Notes under the pieces: generated by a model
What the model saw: only the letters and a program-made list of their open reading frames with translations
Databases searched by the model: none
What the model was told of the DNA's origin: nothing
Source: an uncultured Alistipes sp.
GTDB lineage: Bacteria > Bacteroidota > Bacteroidia > Bacteroidales > Rikenellaceae
DNA length: 64,000 nt
Reading direction: 5' to 3'
Assembly: GCA_900769405.1 (NCBI GenBank)
Contig: CAAGGL010000024.1
Location: 186,001 to 250,000 of the forward strand
Shown: positions 1-8,189 of the stretch, in pieces
Position numbering within the stretch: position 1 is the first letter of the stretch
Layout of the letters: each line of letters starts with the position of its first letter
Program-made: the position numbers and the translations under genes

Positions 1-420
1 TTTATCGGCATTGATGTGATTGTCGGATTCCCCGGCGAAACCGATGCGGATTTTCAAACTACATACGACTTTTTGGAGCGCTTGTCGCCCGCCTATCTGC
101 ATATTTTCCCCTTCTCGGAGCGCGCGGGAACACCTGCGGTTGCGATGCCCGACAAGGTGCCGCCCCACGTTTCGGCCGAGCGAGCAAAGCGACTCGATGA
201 ACTGTGCCAGCGCCTGAATCGCCAATTCTGCGAGCAGCACATCGGACAGGAGGCCGAGGTGCTGTTTGAGGGCCCTGCCAAGGGTGGAATGATGTCGGGA
301 TTTACGGCTAACTACATCAAGGTGTTGGCACCCTACGACCGTGTGCTGATCAACAAAATTGTGCGCGTAAAGTTGGATTCTGTGGAGGATAATTGCGATA
401 TGGTTGCGCATTTATTATAA
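1..420 (+). CDS. mtaB: tRNA t(6)A37 methylthiotransferase MtaB, 3' part
   Basis: The open frame enters from the left edge (first residues FIGIDVIVGFPGET) and stops at 418-420, so only about the last 139 residues are present. This piece is the end of the radical-SAM domain followed by the TRAM domain (GFTANYIKV...VKLDSV). The block YLHIFPFSERAGTPA is typical of MtaB rather than its relatives MiaB and RimO. MtaB adds a methylthio group to threonylcarbamoyl-adenosine 37 of ANN-decoding tRNAs. The Fe-S cysteines lie outside the window. Confidence 0.85.
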   Translation, partial: FIGIDVIVGFPGETDADFQTTYDFLERLSPAYLHIFPFSERAGTPAVAMPDKVPPHVSAERAKRLDELCQRLNRQFCEQHIGQEAEVLFEGPAKGGMMSGFTANYIKVLAPYDRVLINKIVRVKLDSVEDNCDMVAHLL

Positions 421-466
421 AAGTTGTATATTTGCATTTTAGTGAATAAATATATCAAAGAATTCG

Positions 467-1246
467 ATGAAAGGATTGCGTAAAAAGACCGTTGCTGGCT
501 TCGGCTGTATCGTGGTGCTGTTGGCCTTCTCGGGTGTGGTGTCGATGCTCGAATTGGGTCGATTGAGTCGTGATGCTGAGGAGATTTTTGGAGCAAGTAA
601 GCGAAATGTTGAGTTGGCGCAGGATATGCTTGATGCGGCTCAATCGCAACATACAGCCTTGATGCATATCGCCATTTTTGGTCAATATGAGTTTGCCGAT
701 TCGTGCCGCCACAGTTCGGAGCGATTGGCGGCTACGTTGGAGTTGGCGCGCGAGGAGATCTATGATGCAACCTCGCTCGACTCGTTGTCGATGGCGACGG
801 CGCGTTTGGCTACGACGGTCGATGACTTTATGGCTATCGAGCAGCCGTTTGACCGTACCGACTCGATGGTGCGAGCAAATGCGATGTGGTACACTCGTCA
901 GTACGAGAGCGACTATATGGAGCTGCACAATGCGGTGAAGAACTACATCACCTCGATGCAGGGAACATTGGCGCCGCGCACCGAGCTGCTGAAAAAGAAT
1001 GCTTACCGTGCGGTTATGCCTGTGCTGATTACGCTCATCGTGACGATTTTGATCGTGTTGATGCTGTTGTATTTCGTGCATTGCTATGGTGTTCAGCCGA
1101 TTACCGAACTGAATAAGCGATTGGACGACTACCTGCGATATAAATTGCCGTTCTCGGCTAAGGGAGAGTTTGTTGACGAGTTGGCATCGATCAAAGAGCA
1201 GATCGAGGTGCTGATCACGCGCAACAAACGACGTCTCGACGAATAA
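467..1246 (+). CDS. Two-helix membrane sensor-like protein with HAMP-like tail and no output domain
   Basis: A 259-residue protein with one membrane segment near residues 9-28, a roughly 150-residue helical extracytoplasmic region resembling the four-helix bundles of chemoreceptors and sensor kinases, a second membrane segment near 182-205, and a HAMP-like cytoplasmic tail (YGVQPITELNKRLDDYL onward). It ends there: no kinase, cyclase or methyl-accepting domain follows. The TrkH gene starts 12 bases downstream on the same strand, so the two are probably cotranscribed. A role in modulating K+ uptake is inference from position only. I do not recognise a named family. Confidence 0.6.
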   Translation: MKGLRKKTVAGFGCIVVLLAFSGVVSMLELGRLSRDAEEIFGASKRNVELAQDMLDAAQSQHTALMHIAIFGQYEFADSCRHSSERLAATLELAREEIYDATSLDSLSMATARLATTVDDFMAIEQPFDRTDSMVRANAMWYTRQYESDYMELHNAVKNYITSMQGTLAPRTELLKKNAYRAVMPVLITLIVTILIVLMLLYFVHCYGVQPITELNKRLDDYLRYKLPFSAKGEFVDELASIKEQIEVLITRNKRRLDE

Positions 1247-1258
1247 GGCTAAACTGCT

Positions 1259-2710
1259 ATGCGACTGAGCGTTATATTTAGATACATTGGCATTGTGATG
1301 CTGTTTCTGGCGTTGTTTATGTTGGCGTCGGCTGGCGTTTCGTACATCAACCACGTCGATACGGCATTCTATCCGCTGCTGATCTCGTTTATGCTGACGC
1401 TCGTGCTGGGAGTCTTCCCGCTGATCTTTGTGAATAAGGATCCCAATGCCACGATGACCAACAAGGAGAGCTACTGCATCGTCGTGGGTGCTTGGTTGTT
1501 GTCGTGCGTGGTCGGTATGTTCCCCTATCTGATTTGGGGCGGCGAGTTCTCGCTGATCAATGCTTGGTTTGAGAGTGTTTCGGGCTTTACGGCAACGGGA
1601 GCATCGATTCTGAATGATATCGAGGCATTGCCGCGCGGACTGCTCTTCTGGCGCTCGACGACGAACTGGGTCGGCGGTATCGGCGTGGTCATCTTCGCGA
1701 TGATGATTTTGCCGACGCTGGGTCGCAATAAAGCCTCGCTGACCAATGTCGAGATGTCGGCAATGGCAAAGGATAACTATCACTATCGCTCGCAGCAGCT
1801 GATCCGCATTCTGCTTACGACCTATATCGTTGTTACAACGCTGTGTATGGTCGCATTGAAATTGGCGGGAATGACCTGGTTTGACGCTTGTACGCACGCG
1901 ATGAGTACGGCTTCGACGGCGGGATTCAGCACCAAGAATGCAAGTATCGGCCATTTCGATAGTCCGGCGATCGAGCTGATTTTGATGATTACGATGTTCA
2001 TCTCGGCAATTCACTATGGTCTTGTGTTCTCGACTTTGACGGGTAAGCGCAACAATATTTTCCGCTCGGAAGTCGTTAGAACATACTTCGTTACGCTGAT
2101 GGCGAGCTCGGTGCTGATTGCAGTGAGCCTGCGATTGGCTGACGTCTACCCTACGCTCATCTCGTCGTTCCGTCACTCGCTGTTCCAGGTGGTGTCGATC
2201 TCGACGACTGCGGGTTTTGCGACGGCCGATACCAATACGTGGACTCCGTTGGCGGTGATGCTGTTGGTCTTCTTGTCGCTGGTCGGAGCGTGCGCAGGTT
2301 CGACTACGGGTGGTTTGAAGTTCGACCGTCTGATCCTGGCTGCAAAGTCGGTGAAGGCGCGTATCGTGCAGCAACAGCACCCGAATGCTATTGTGCGAAT
2401 TAAGATTGATGGAGTGATTCAGCGTACCGATACGGTCGGAATGGTGATGACCTTCATCGTGTTCTATATTTTGCTGATTCTGCTTGGTGTCTTTGTCAAT
2501 TCGCTCTTTGGGCTCGATTTGACAACGGGATTCACGTCGGCAGTGGCTTGTGTGTCGAATGTCGGACCGGCATTTGGCGAGGTGGGATCGATACTGAACT
2601 ATTCGACATTGCCGGCGACGGTGAAGTTCACCGATACGTTGCTGATGTTGTTTGGTCGTTTGGAGATATTTGGTTTGATCCAGATTTTTTTGATTAAATG
2701 GTGGGTTTAG
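1259..2710 (+). CDS. trkH: TrkH-family potassium uptake protein
   Basis: A 483-residue inner-membrane protein with the hydrophobic pattern of TrkH/KtrB. Four pore-loop segments are visible, each with a filter-like sequence: SGFTATGAS, STASTAGFST, SISTTAGFAT and SNVGPAFG. These form the K+ selectivity filter of the superfamily. Length matches TrkH. The regulatory subunit TrkA is not adjacent and must lie elsewhere. The gene sits between a sensor-like membrane protein (12 bases upstream) and a secreted SPOR-like protein (7 bases downstream), a tight run that suggests one transcript. Confidence 0.92.
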   Translation: MRLSVIFRYIGIVMLFLALFMLASAGVSYINHVDTAFYPLLISFMLTLVLGVFPLIFVNKDPNATMTNKESYCIVVGAWLLSCVVGMFPYLIWGGEFSLINAWFESVSGFTATGASILNDIEALPRGLLFWRSTTNWVGGIGVVIFAMMILPTLGRNKASLTNVEMSAMAKDNYHYRSQQLIRILLTTYIVVTTLCMVALKLAGMTWFDACTHAMSTASTAGFSTKNASIGHFDSPAIELILMITMFISAIHYGLVFSTLTGKRNNIFRSEVVRTYFVTLMASSVLIAVSLRLADVYPTLISSFRHSLFQVVSISTTAGFATADTNTWTPLAVMLLVFLSLVGACAGSTTGGLKFDRLILAAKSVKARIVQQQHPNAIVRIKIDGVIQRTDTVGMVMTFIVFYILLILLGVFVNSLFGLDLTTGFTSAVACVSNVGPAFGEVGSILNYSTLPATVKFTDTLLMLFGRLEIFGLIQIFLIKWWV

Positions 2711-2717
2711 AATAATT

Positions 2718-4295
2718 ATGAAGAGATACTCGATAATACTGATTGCGATATTTGCACTTGTTGTTGGCTATGTGTCGGCACAACCTCCCGTGAAGGCTCG
2801 TATCGTGGGCTTGGAGGATAATGCCGAATATATGGCTCTACTGACCGATGGCGTCCGACTGCAACAGATGGAGGACTCGGTGATGCGCGTGATTGAGCAG
2901 AACCGAAAGCTGTTTGCCGAAGATCCCGCAAACCGTGCTAAATATAGCGATGCGATTTTGTCGTTGGAGGAGCAGTTGTTTAGCCTGCGTAATAGCAAGG
3001 GCGATATTTTCAGCCGTATCAATACCATTGAGCAGGATTGGCTGATCACCAATATGAATGCGGCGCAGAGCCCGATGAGCGAGTCGCTGCCCGATCAGCA
3101 GGCTGCGGATACGATAGTCGAGCAGGCAGAGGTTCAGCCCGCACGTTTGGTCGATGATGTTCACTTCGTTACGGCGCTTGACTCGGTTGACTATGTGGCA
3201 TTGCAGCGCGCACAGAACGACGAGAATAAGGTGATCGAGTATGTCAATATGCTCAGCGAGAACCACTCGGCAATGGAGTCGATCAGAGTACAGTATGAGC
3301 AGACGCAGGATGCATCGGAGGCCGCACGTCTCTACTCTAACTATCAGGTGCTGAACGGTCTGTGCTCGGCATTGAACGACTCGATCTCGACGCGCTGGGG
3401 TGCGATCTTTGATGCAAAGAGCTATGCCTACAACCTGATTCTCGAAATGGAACGCCGCGACGATCTGTTGGAGAATAGCGAGTTGGCTCTCTCGCAGGCG
3501 TTGCAGCAGGTGGCGGCAGATCGTGGTCTGTATGCTTCGGACGCGATGAGCAGCTATTTCAATACCAAGAAGTGTCTGGTCGATACCGAGATCGCGCTGG
3601 CGCGAATCTATGGCTTAGGCTTTGTGCAGGACTCGCTGTCGAAGATCTCGCAACAACTTTCGGTGATTGATTACCGCTTGCCGAAGGTTAAGATTGAGGA
3701 GCGTTTCTTCTTGGCTTATGAGCCGATTGGTGTGTCGTCGCCGTCGAAGTATAACTCTCGCAATCCGATCCCCGAATGTGAGATCTACGAGCGCGGTACG
3801 ATCTATCGCGTGGTGCTCGGAACATTCTCGCAGCAGCAACCGATCTCGATCTTCAAGGGCGTCTATCCGCTGTATCGATTGAAGACCGAAGATGATAAAT
3901 ATCGCTACTTTGCAGGTGGATTTGCGACTGAGGCTGAGGCTGATGAGGCGCAGATTAAACTGAAAAATATGGGCTTCCGCCGTCCCGAAGTTGTGGTTTG
4001 GCGTGATGGTGTCTATGCTAATTTGGTCGAGGAGCGTGAGGCTGCGGCCGAGATGACGCAGGTATTCCGCGTCGAGATTTCGGGCGTTGAGCAGATGACC
4101 GACGAATTGCGCTCGGTGATCGATTCGCAGGCGTCGGGCAAGGATATTACGCGCATCAACGGTCGCTTTATCGTGATGTCGTTCTCGGTGCGCGAGGAGG
4201 CTGATAAATTGGCAGAGGCGCTGTCGGCAATCGAGGGCGTAACGGTCGAGGTGACGGCCATTGCGGTGGAGAGTCCCGCTGACGACGAGGAGTAG
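2718..4295 (+). CDS. Secreted protein with SPOR-like C-terminal region
   Basis: A 525-residue protein with a cleavable signal peptide (about residues 1-21, ending VSAQ). The middle is helical and rich in E, Q and L, with likely coiled coils. From about residue 355 there are two SPOR-like repeats: one around YRVVLGTFSQQQP and RYFAGGFATEAEADEAQIKLKNMGF, the other a C-terminal block of about 75 residues. SPOR domains bind denuded peptidoglycan glycans, so a periplasmic envelope role is likely. It follows trkH by 7 bases. The exact function is unknown. Confidence 0.6.
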   Translation: MKRYSIILIAIFALVVGYVSAQPPVKARIVGLEDNAEYMALLTDGVRLQQMEDSVMRVIEQNRKLFAEDPANRAKYSDAILSLEEQLFSLRNSKGDIFSRINTIEQDWLITNMNAAQSPMSESLPDQQAADTIVEQAEVQPARLVDDVHFVTALDSVDYVALQRAQNDENKVIEYVNMLSENHSAMESIRVQYEQTQDASEAARLYSNYQVLNGLCSALNDSISTRWGAIFDAKSYAYNLILEMERRDDLLENSELALSQALQQVAADRGLYASDAMSSYFNTKKCLVDTEIALARIYGLGFVQDSLSKISQQLSVIDYRLPKVKIEERFFLAYEPIGVSSPSKYNSRNPIPECEIYERGTIYRVVLGTFSQQQPISIFKGVYPLYRLKTEDDKYRYFAGGFATEAEADEAQIKLKNMGFRRPEVVVWRDGVYANLVEEREAAAEMTQVFRVEISGVEQMTDELRSVIDSQASGKDITRINGRFIVMSFSVREEADKLAEALSAIEGVTVEVTAIAVESPADDEE

Positions 4296-4356
4296 GCAGC
4301 TCGCTGTAATGCGAAAATATGCGCAGGAGATAGTGTGATTTCTCGGAAATTTTAAC

Positions 4357-4364
4357 TATCTTTA
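4357..4364 (+). promoter_or_regulatory. Bacteroidota -7-type element for the nfeD-floA pair
   Basis: TATCTTTA lies 31 bases upstream of the NfeD-like start and differs from the TAnnTTTG consensus only in its last base. It sits in the 99-base gap after the SPOR-like gene. No exact -33 TTTG is present at the usual distance, so this is a moderate call. Confidence 0.35.
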
Positions 4365-4394
4365 CTGCAACTAACCATAAAATACCAAAGAACT

Positions 4395-4859
4395 ATGTTT
4401 TGGATCGTATTGCTCCTCCTTCTTGGAGCTATATTTCTGATGGCCGAGTTGATTCTGCTGCCCGGTGTGTCGATTGGCGGTATTCTTGCGCTGGGCTGTG
4501 ACATCGCGGCCGGATATTTCGCATTCGCGTGGTATGGCACGACGGCAGGCTGGATCACTATCGGTGTGATCTTTCTGGTGGCTGTTGTGGTGACAATTTT
4601 CTCGTTGCGAGCTACGACGTGGCAGAAGCTCTCGTTGCGCCAGCAAATCACTTCGTCGAGTATGGATACCCCGCAGGAGCACAACGTGAAGGTTGGTGAT
4701 CGCGGTGTGGCAATTACGCGCCTTGCACCGATGGGTAAGGTCGAGATTGCAGGCCATACATTCGAGGCAAAGAGCACGACCGAGCTGATCGACCAGCAGT
4801 CGGAGATCGAGGTTACGGGCTTCGAGAATTTCAATATTATCGTCAAGAAAGTTAAGTAA
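4395..4859 (+). CDS. NfeD-like membrane protein (short form)
   Basis: A 154-residue protein with N-terminal membrane segments (about residues 1-75) and a C-terminal OB-fold domain (GDRGVAITRLAPMGKVEIAGHTFEA...IEVTGFENFNIIVKKV) typical of NfeD/YuaF proteins. The N-terminal protease domain of long NfeD forms is absent. The flotillin-like FloA gene begins 23 bases downstream. NfeD-flotillin pairing is a well-known arrangement in which NfeD assists or localises the flotillin in ordered membrane domains. Confidence 0.85.
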   Translation: MFWIVLLLLLGAIFLMAELILLPGVSIGGILALGCDIAAGYFAFAWYGTTAGWITIGVIFLVAVVVTIFSLRATTWQKLSLRQQITSSSMDTPQEHNVKVGDRGVAITRLAPMGKVEIAGHTFEAKSTTELIDQQSEIEVTGFENFNIIVKKVK

Positions 4860-4882
4860 TAACCATAAAATATAATTGAGCT

Positions 4883-5863
4883 ATGGTAGAGTTTGGAAGT
4901 ATGGGTATGCTTGCCCTGATCTGTTTTGCGGGCTTCGTGCTCCTGATGTTGATTTTCTACTTCATTCCTATGGGTTTGTGGTTCTCGGCGTTGGTTTCGG
5001 GTGTGAGAATCAGCTTGTTGCAGTTGGTACTGATGCGTTGGCGTAAGGTGCCGCCCTCGACTATCGTGTCGGCTATGATCGAAGGTACGAAGGCCGGTTT
5101 GAAGATTAATGCCAACGAGTTGGAGGCTCACTATCTTGCAGGCGGTAATGTGACCAATGTTGTTCACGCGCTGGTGTCGGCTCAGAAGGCAAACATCAAC
5201 CTCGACTTCCAGATGGCAACGGCTATCGATCTGGCAGGTCGTGATGTGTTTGAGGCTGTGCAGATGTCGGTAAACCCGAAGGTGATCAACACGCCGCCCG
5301 TTTCGGCAGTTGCTAAGGACGGTATTCAGCTGATCGCTAAGGCTCGCGTGACGGTACGCGCCAATATCAAGCAGTTGGTCGGTGGTGCCGGTGAGGAGAC
5401 CGTTCTGGCTCGTGTTGGCGAGGGTATCGTGTCGAGTATCGGTTCGTCGGAAACGCATAAGGTGGTGCTCGAAAATCCCGATTTGATCTCGCGCGCAGTG
5501 TTGATGAAGGGTCTGGATGCAGGTACGGCATTTGAGATTTTGTCGATTGATATCGCCGATATTGATGTCGGTAAGAATATCGGTGCAGAGTTGCAGATGG
5601 ATCAGGCTAATGCCGATAAGAATATTGCACAGGCTAAGGCTGAGGAGCGTCGCGCAATGGCAATCGCTTTGGAGCAGGAGAATCGAGCTAAGGCTCAGGA
5701 TGCTCGTGCTCGCGTGATCGAGGCTGAGGCTGAGGTGCCGCTGGCTATTGCTGAGGCATTCCGCTCGGGCAATTTGGGTATAATGGATTACTACAAGTTG
5801 AAGAATATTCAGGCTGACACCACGATGCGCGAAACCATCGCAAAGCCTGCCGAGAAGAAGTAG
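4883..5863 (+). CDS. floA: Flotillin-like protein FloA
   Basis: A 326-residue protein with an N-terminal membrane hairpin (about 8-50), a PHB/SPFH-like core (VINTPPVSAVAKDGIQLIAKARVTVRAN) and a long Ala/Glu-rich C-terminal coiled coil (about 235-295: ADKNIAQAKAEERRAMAIALE). This is the UPF0365/FloA family, which forms oligomers scaffolding functional membrane microdomains. Length is normal. It is preceded by its NfeD partner and followed by a strong terminator. Confidence 0.93.
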   Translation: MVEFGSMGMLALICFAGFVLLMLIFYFIPMGLWFSALVSGVRISLLQLVLMRWRKVPPSTIVSAMIEGTKAGLKINANELEAHYLAGGNVTNVVHALVSAQKANINLDFQMATAIDLAGRDVFEAVQMSVNPKVINTPPVSAVAKDGIQLIAKARVTVRANIKQLVGGAGEETVLARVGEGIVSSIGSSETHKVVLENPDLISRAVLMKGLDAGTAFEILSIDIADIDVGKNIGAELQMDQANADKNIAQAKAEERRAMAIALEQENRAKAQDARARVIEAEAEVPLAIAEAFRSGNLGIMDYYKLKNIQADTTMRETIAKPAEKK

Positions 5864-5889
5864 TTGCGACTACCCTTTCGGTGAAAAAG

Positions 5890-5928
5890 AGATCGCGTCC
5901 TCCTCGTTTGGGGGACGCGATTTTGTTT
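5890..5928. terminator. Bidirectional hairpin terminator between floA and the HD gene
   Basis: Stem atcgcgtcc (5892-5900) pairs with ggacgcgat (5913-5921), followed by TTTTGTTTT on the plus strand. The opposite strand has a T-rich run (complement of gtgaaaaaga) after the same hairpin. It lies between two convergent genes. Confidence 0.8.
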
Positions 5929-6548
5929 TAGCGGCTGCGCTCCTCGGAGAGCAATCGATCGAATGTTTGTCGTAATAACTCCTTGTCGGTAATCATTCGT
6001 CGCAATTCGGCCAGACGGTCGCTATTTTTCGATTCGGGGATCCAAAGGCGTAGATATCCACCCTCGGCATACTTCTCTTGCAGATGGGCGCAGAATCGCG
6101 CAAATTGACCTTCGTGATCAAGTTGCGGATAGTTGTTTAGTCCGTATTGAACGGTGCGGCGCAGCGTCACCTCAGGATCGATCACGCGATCAGCCTCGGC
6201 AACAATGCGACCATAGATCGAGCGCGGCTCGTGCTTCGACGATGCGCGATGATCCTCGGCTGCGCAGGCGATAATCTCGATCTGCTCCTCGCTGAACCAT
6301 TGGCGCAGACGCTCATCGGTTCGAATGATCTTTCCCGAAACGATATGGTGGAACTCACGCCCCTCGCACAGACCAAGGTCGTGATAAGCCGCCGCGACAT
6401 ATAACATACGCTGATCGACCTCGTAATGTGCAGCCAGCGCCAGACTCTCGGCGATGACCGTTCGTGCGTGGTCGATCGAATGGGCACGATCGAACTCGGC
6501 ATAGCGAGGCAGTATCTCCTGCTCGATGTATTCTTGAATCTCCTTCAT
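5928..6548 (-). CDS. HD-domain phosphohydrolase-like protein
   Basis: A 206-residue cytoplasmic protein with the HD metal-binding pattern: H27 in SIDHART, the H56-D57 pair in AAYHDLGL, a later His in CAAEDHRA and an Asp in EADRVID. This order fits the HD superfamily of metal-dependent phosphohydrolases (nucleotidase or dNTPase-like). The substrate cannot be told from the sequence. It is a single gene flanked by terminators on both sides. Confidence 0.8.
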   Translation of the reverse strand: MKEIQEYIEQEILPRYAEFDRAHSIDHARTVIAESLALAAHYEVDQRMLYVAAAYHDLGLCEGREFHHIVSGKIIRTDERLRQWFSEEQIEIIACAAEDHRASSKHEPRSIYGRIVAEADRVIDPEVTLRRTVQYGLNNYPQLDHEGQFARFCAHLQEKYAEGGYLRLWIPESKNSDRLAELRRMITDKELLRQTFDRLLSEERSR

Positions 6549-6560
6549 TGATAAGTGGTT

Positions 6561-6600
6561 AAAAAAGAACCGACCTTCTCAGAGGGTCGGTTCTTGTATT
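6561..6600 (-). terminator. Terminator of the FISUMP-like lipoprotein gene
   Basis: An 11-bp stem (aagaaccgacc 6565-6575 with ggtcggttctt 6585-6595) is followed on the minus strand by a run of T (complement of the a-run at 6561-6566). It lies directly downstream of the stop at 6622. Confidence 0.8.
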
Positions 6601-6621
6601 ATTCTCGTCGGAGCGAGTTAC

Positions 6622-7980
6622 TTACTCCTTCACGCAACGGATCTGGAAACCACCTGCGCGATAGTTAGCCTGAGCTGCGTCGATGTTGTCGATGTTGAAG
6701 TACATACCAACCGACTTGTCACCCGAAGTCGTGGTCGAGCTCCAATAGTAGCCTGTGTAAGGAGTACCGTCGTGGTTTACGTTGGTCAGCACACCCTTCG
6801 AGAAGCTGCGACGACCAGCGGCGGGATAGAACGTAATCTGACCGTTGACATCGAAGTACCAACCGCCCTCAAATTCGCCATCGGTAGCCTCTTTCATACC
6901 GCTCCAAACCTTGCTTTCGGGAACCTTCCAGCCAGCCGGGCAGGGGTCGTACATTGTCTTCTTTGCACCCCAGAGTGTTGCATCGTGCTTCGAGTAGAGC
7001 CAATCGTAATCGCTCTCCTCTACACCCTTGATGATGCGTGTGGGGAACTTAACGGCGTACTCGACGTTGCCGGTCTCCTCGTCGCAGTCAATTGTCGAGA
7101 AAGCAACGTTGGTGCTCAGACTGCTGTAAGTCGAAGCATTTGAAGTCGAGGTTGCATCGTCGCTCATAATCAGTGGCTCCTTGCGACCCCACTGGTAGAA
7201 CATACCGTACGAATTGTATGCATCGTCGCTGCCGTTGCTCATTGCGCCGAGGTTGCGATCCATCATTACGCTACCGTCGGGATAGGTTACATTCTCTGCG
7301 GCGGGATCGTAGTCGGTCAGCCACAAGTGCCAGCTCCACAGAATATTATCGTCTGCATCTTTCACTGCGATCAGGGCGTTACCCTTGTTGATCTTGGTCT
7401 CGTCGTTAGCGTCCGCAGTGGTCGTGAACGAGATGTGATCGCCATCGAGCATAACGGGACCGAGCAACTTCTTGCTGGTCTGCCAAACGATATCGGCGCT
7501 TGCGGGCGTGCCGCCAACACTCTGCGTCGAGTTGCCCTTAACGGTTGCCTTGATCTTGTAGCGTGCGTTGGGCTCGCTGATGATGTAGCAGTTTGCAGTT
7601 TGTGTAATTGTTGTTGCGGGCAGGATCTCAACCTTCAACTGTGCCGAAACGGTGCGCTCCTTGCGGTGTACCGATACCTTAACGACGCCGCTCATATCGC
7701 CCGAACCTTTGGCCGGTGCGGTAACTTTGAGCTGAGTCTTCGAGGGGAGCTCGGCTTTCCAGCCGGTGGGAACCTCCTCGATCTCGTACGAGTGCTCTTT
7801 CTTCATCGAAACCACGAACGAGTGAGTCTGTCCGTAGTCGAAGTATGCGGTCGTCGGAGCGTCGTCCAACGTGATGCGCAACTGGTTGTCCTCATCCTCG
7901 TTATCGCACGAAGTGAAGATCATTGCTACGGTTGCGAGCATTGCGCAAAGAGTGGTAAAGCTGTGCTTAAATATCTTCAT
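6622..7980 (-). CDS. Surface lipoprotein with FISUMP-type C-terminal domain
   Basis: I use the ATG at 7980, giving 452 residues that begin with a lipoprotein signal (MKIFKHS... with acylated Cys25 in IFTSC followed by an acidic DNEDED). The acidic residues after the Cys resemble the Bacteroidota lipoprotein export signal. The C-terminal half (DGSVMMDRNLGAM, YQWGRKEP, CPAGWKVPE, YWSSTT, RCVKE) matches the Fibrobacter succinogenes major paralogous-type domain found in Bacteroidota surface proteins; the N-terminal half looks like beta-sandwich modules. Ligand unknown. It is followed by a strong terminator and is a single-gene unit. Confidence 0.75.
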   Translation of the reverse strand: MKIFKHSFTTLCAMLATVAMIFTSCDNEDEDNQLRITLDDAPTTAYFDYGQTHSFVVSMKKEHSYEIEEVPTGWKAELPSKTQLKVTAPAKGSGDMSGVVKVSVHRKERTVSAQLKVEILPATTITQTANCYIISEPNARYKIKATVKGNSTQSVGGTPASADIVWQTSKKLLGPVMLDGDHISFTTTADANDETKINKGNALIAVKDADDNILWSWHLWLTDYDPAAENVTYPDGSVMMDRNLGAMSNGSDDAYNSYGMFYQWGRKEPLIMSDDATSTSNASTYSSLSTNVAFSTIDCDEETGNVEYAVKFPTRIIKGVEESDYDWLYSKHDATLWGAKKTMYDPCPAGWKVPESKVWSGMKEATDGEFEGGWYFDVNGQITFYPAAGRRSFSKGVLTNVNHDGTPYTGYYWSSTTTSGDKSVGMYFNIDNIDAAQANYRAGGFQIRCVKE

Positions 7981-8140
7981 ATTTACGTTAGTTTTCAAAA
8001 TTTCGGGCAAAGTTACCAAAATACCTTTGAATTCCCAATCGAATGGGCGCATATTTCACCCTAATTTTGGAATTAATTGGCGAATATTTGCTCTAAAACG
8101 TGCGATAATGCAAATTTAGTATTTGATTGGAGCCGAAAAT

Positions 8141-8180
8141 TCTTAAAAAATGAAAATGGCAACCGTCGAGGTCGCCATTT
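8141..8180 (-). terminator. Terminator of aroA
   Basis: On the minus strand AAATGGC (from 8180 downward) pairs with GCCATTT, followed by a T-rich run (complement of aaaaaa at 8145-8150). It sits just past the aroA stop at 8190. Confidence 0.65.
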
Positions 8181-8189
8181 CAAATCGAG

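Noticed and set aside
455..2380. A 641-codon open frame on the minus strand across the sensor and trkH genes
   Set aside because: It is a shadow of codon bias in the plus-strand genes: its translation is low-complexity (rich in R, Q, H and D), has no domain, and the plus-strand TrkH is unmistakable.
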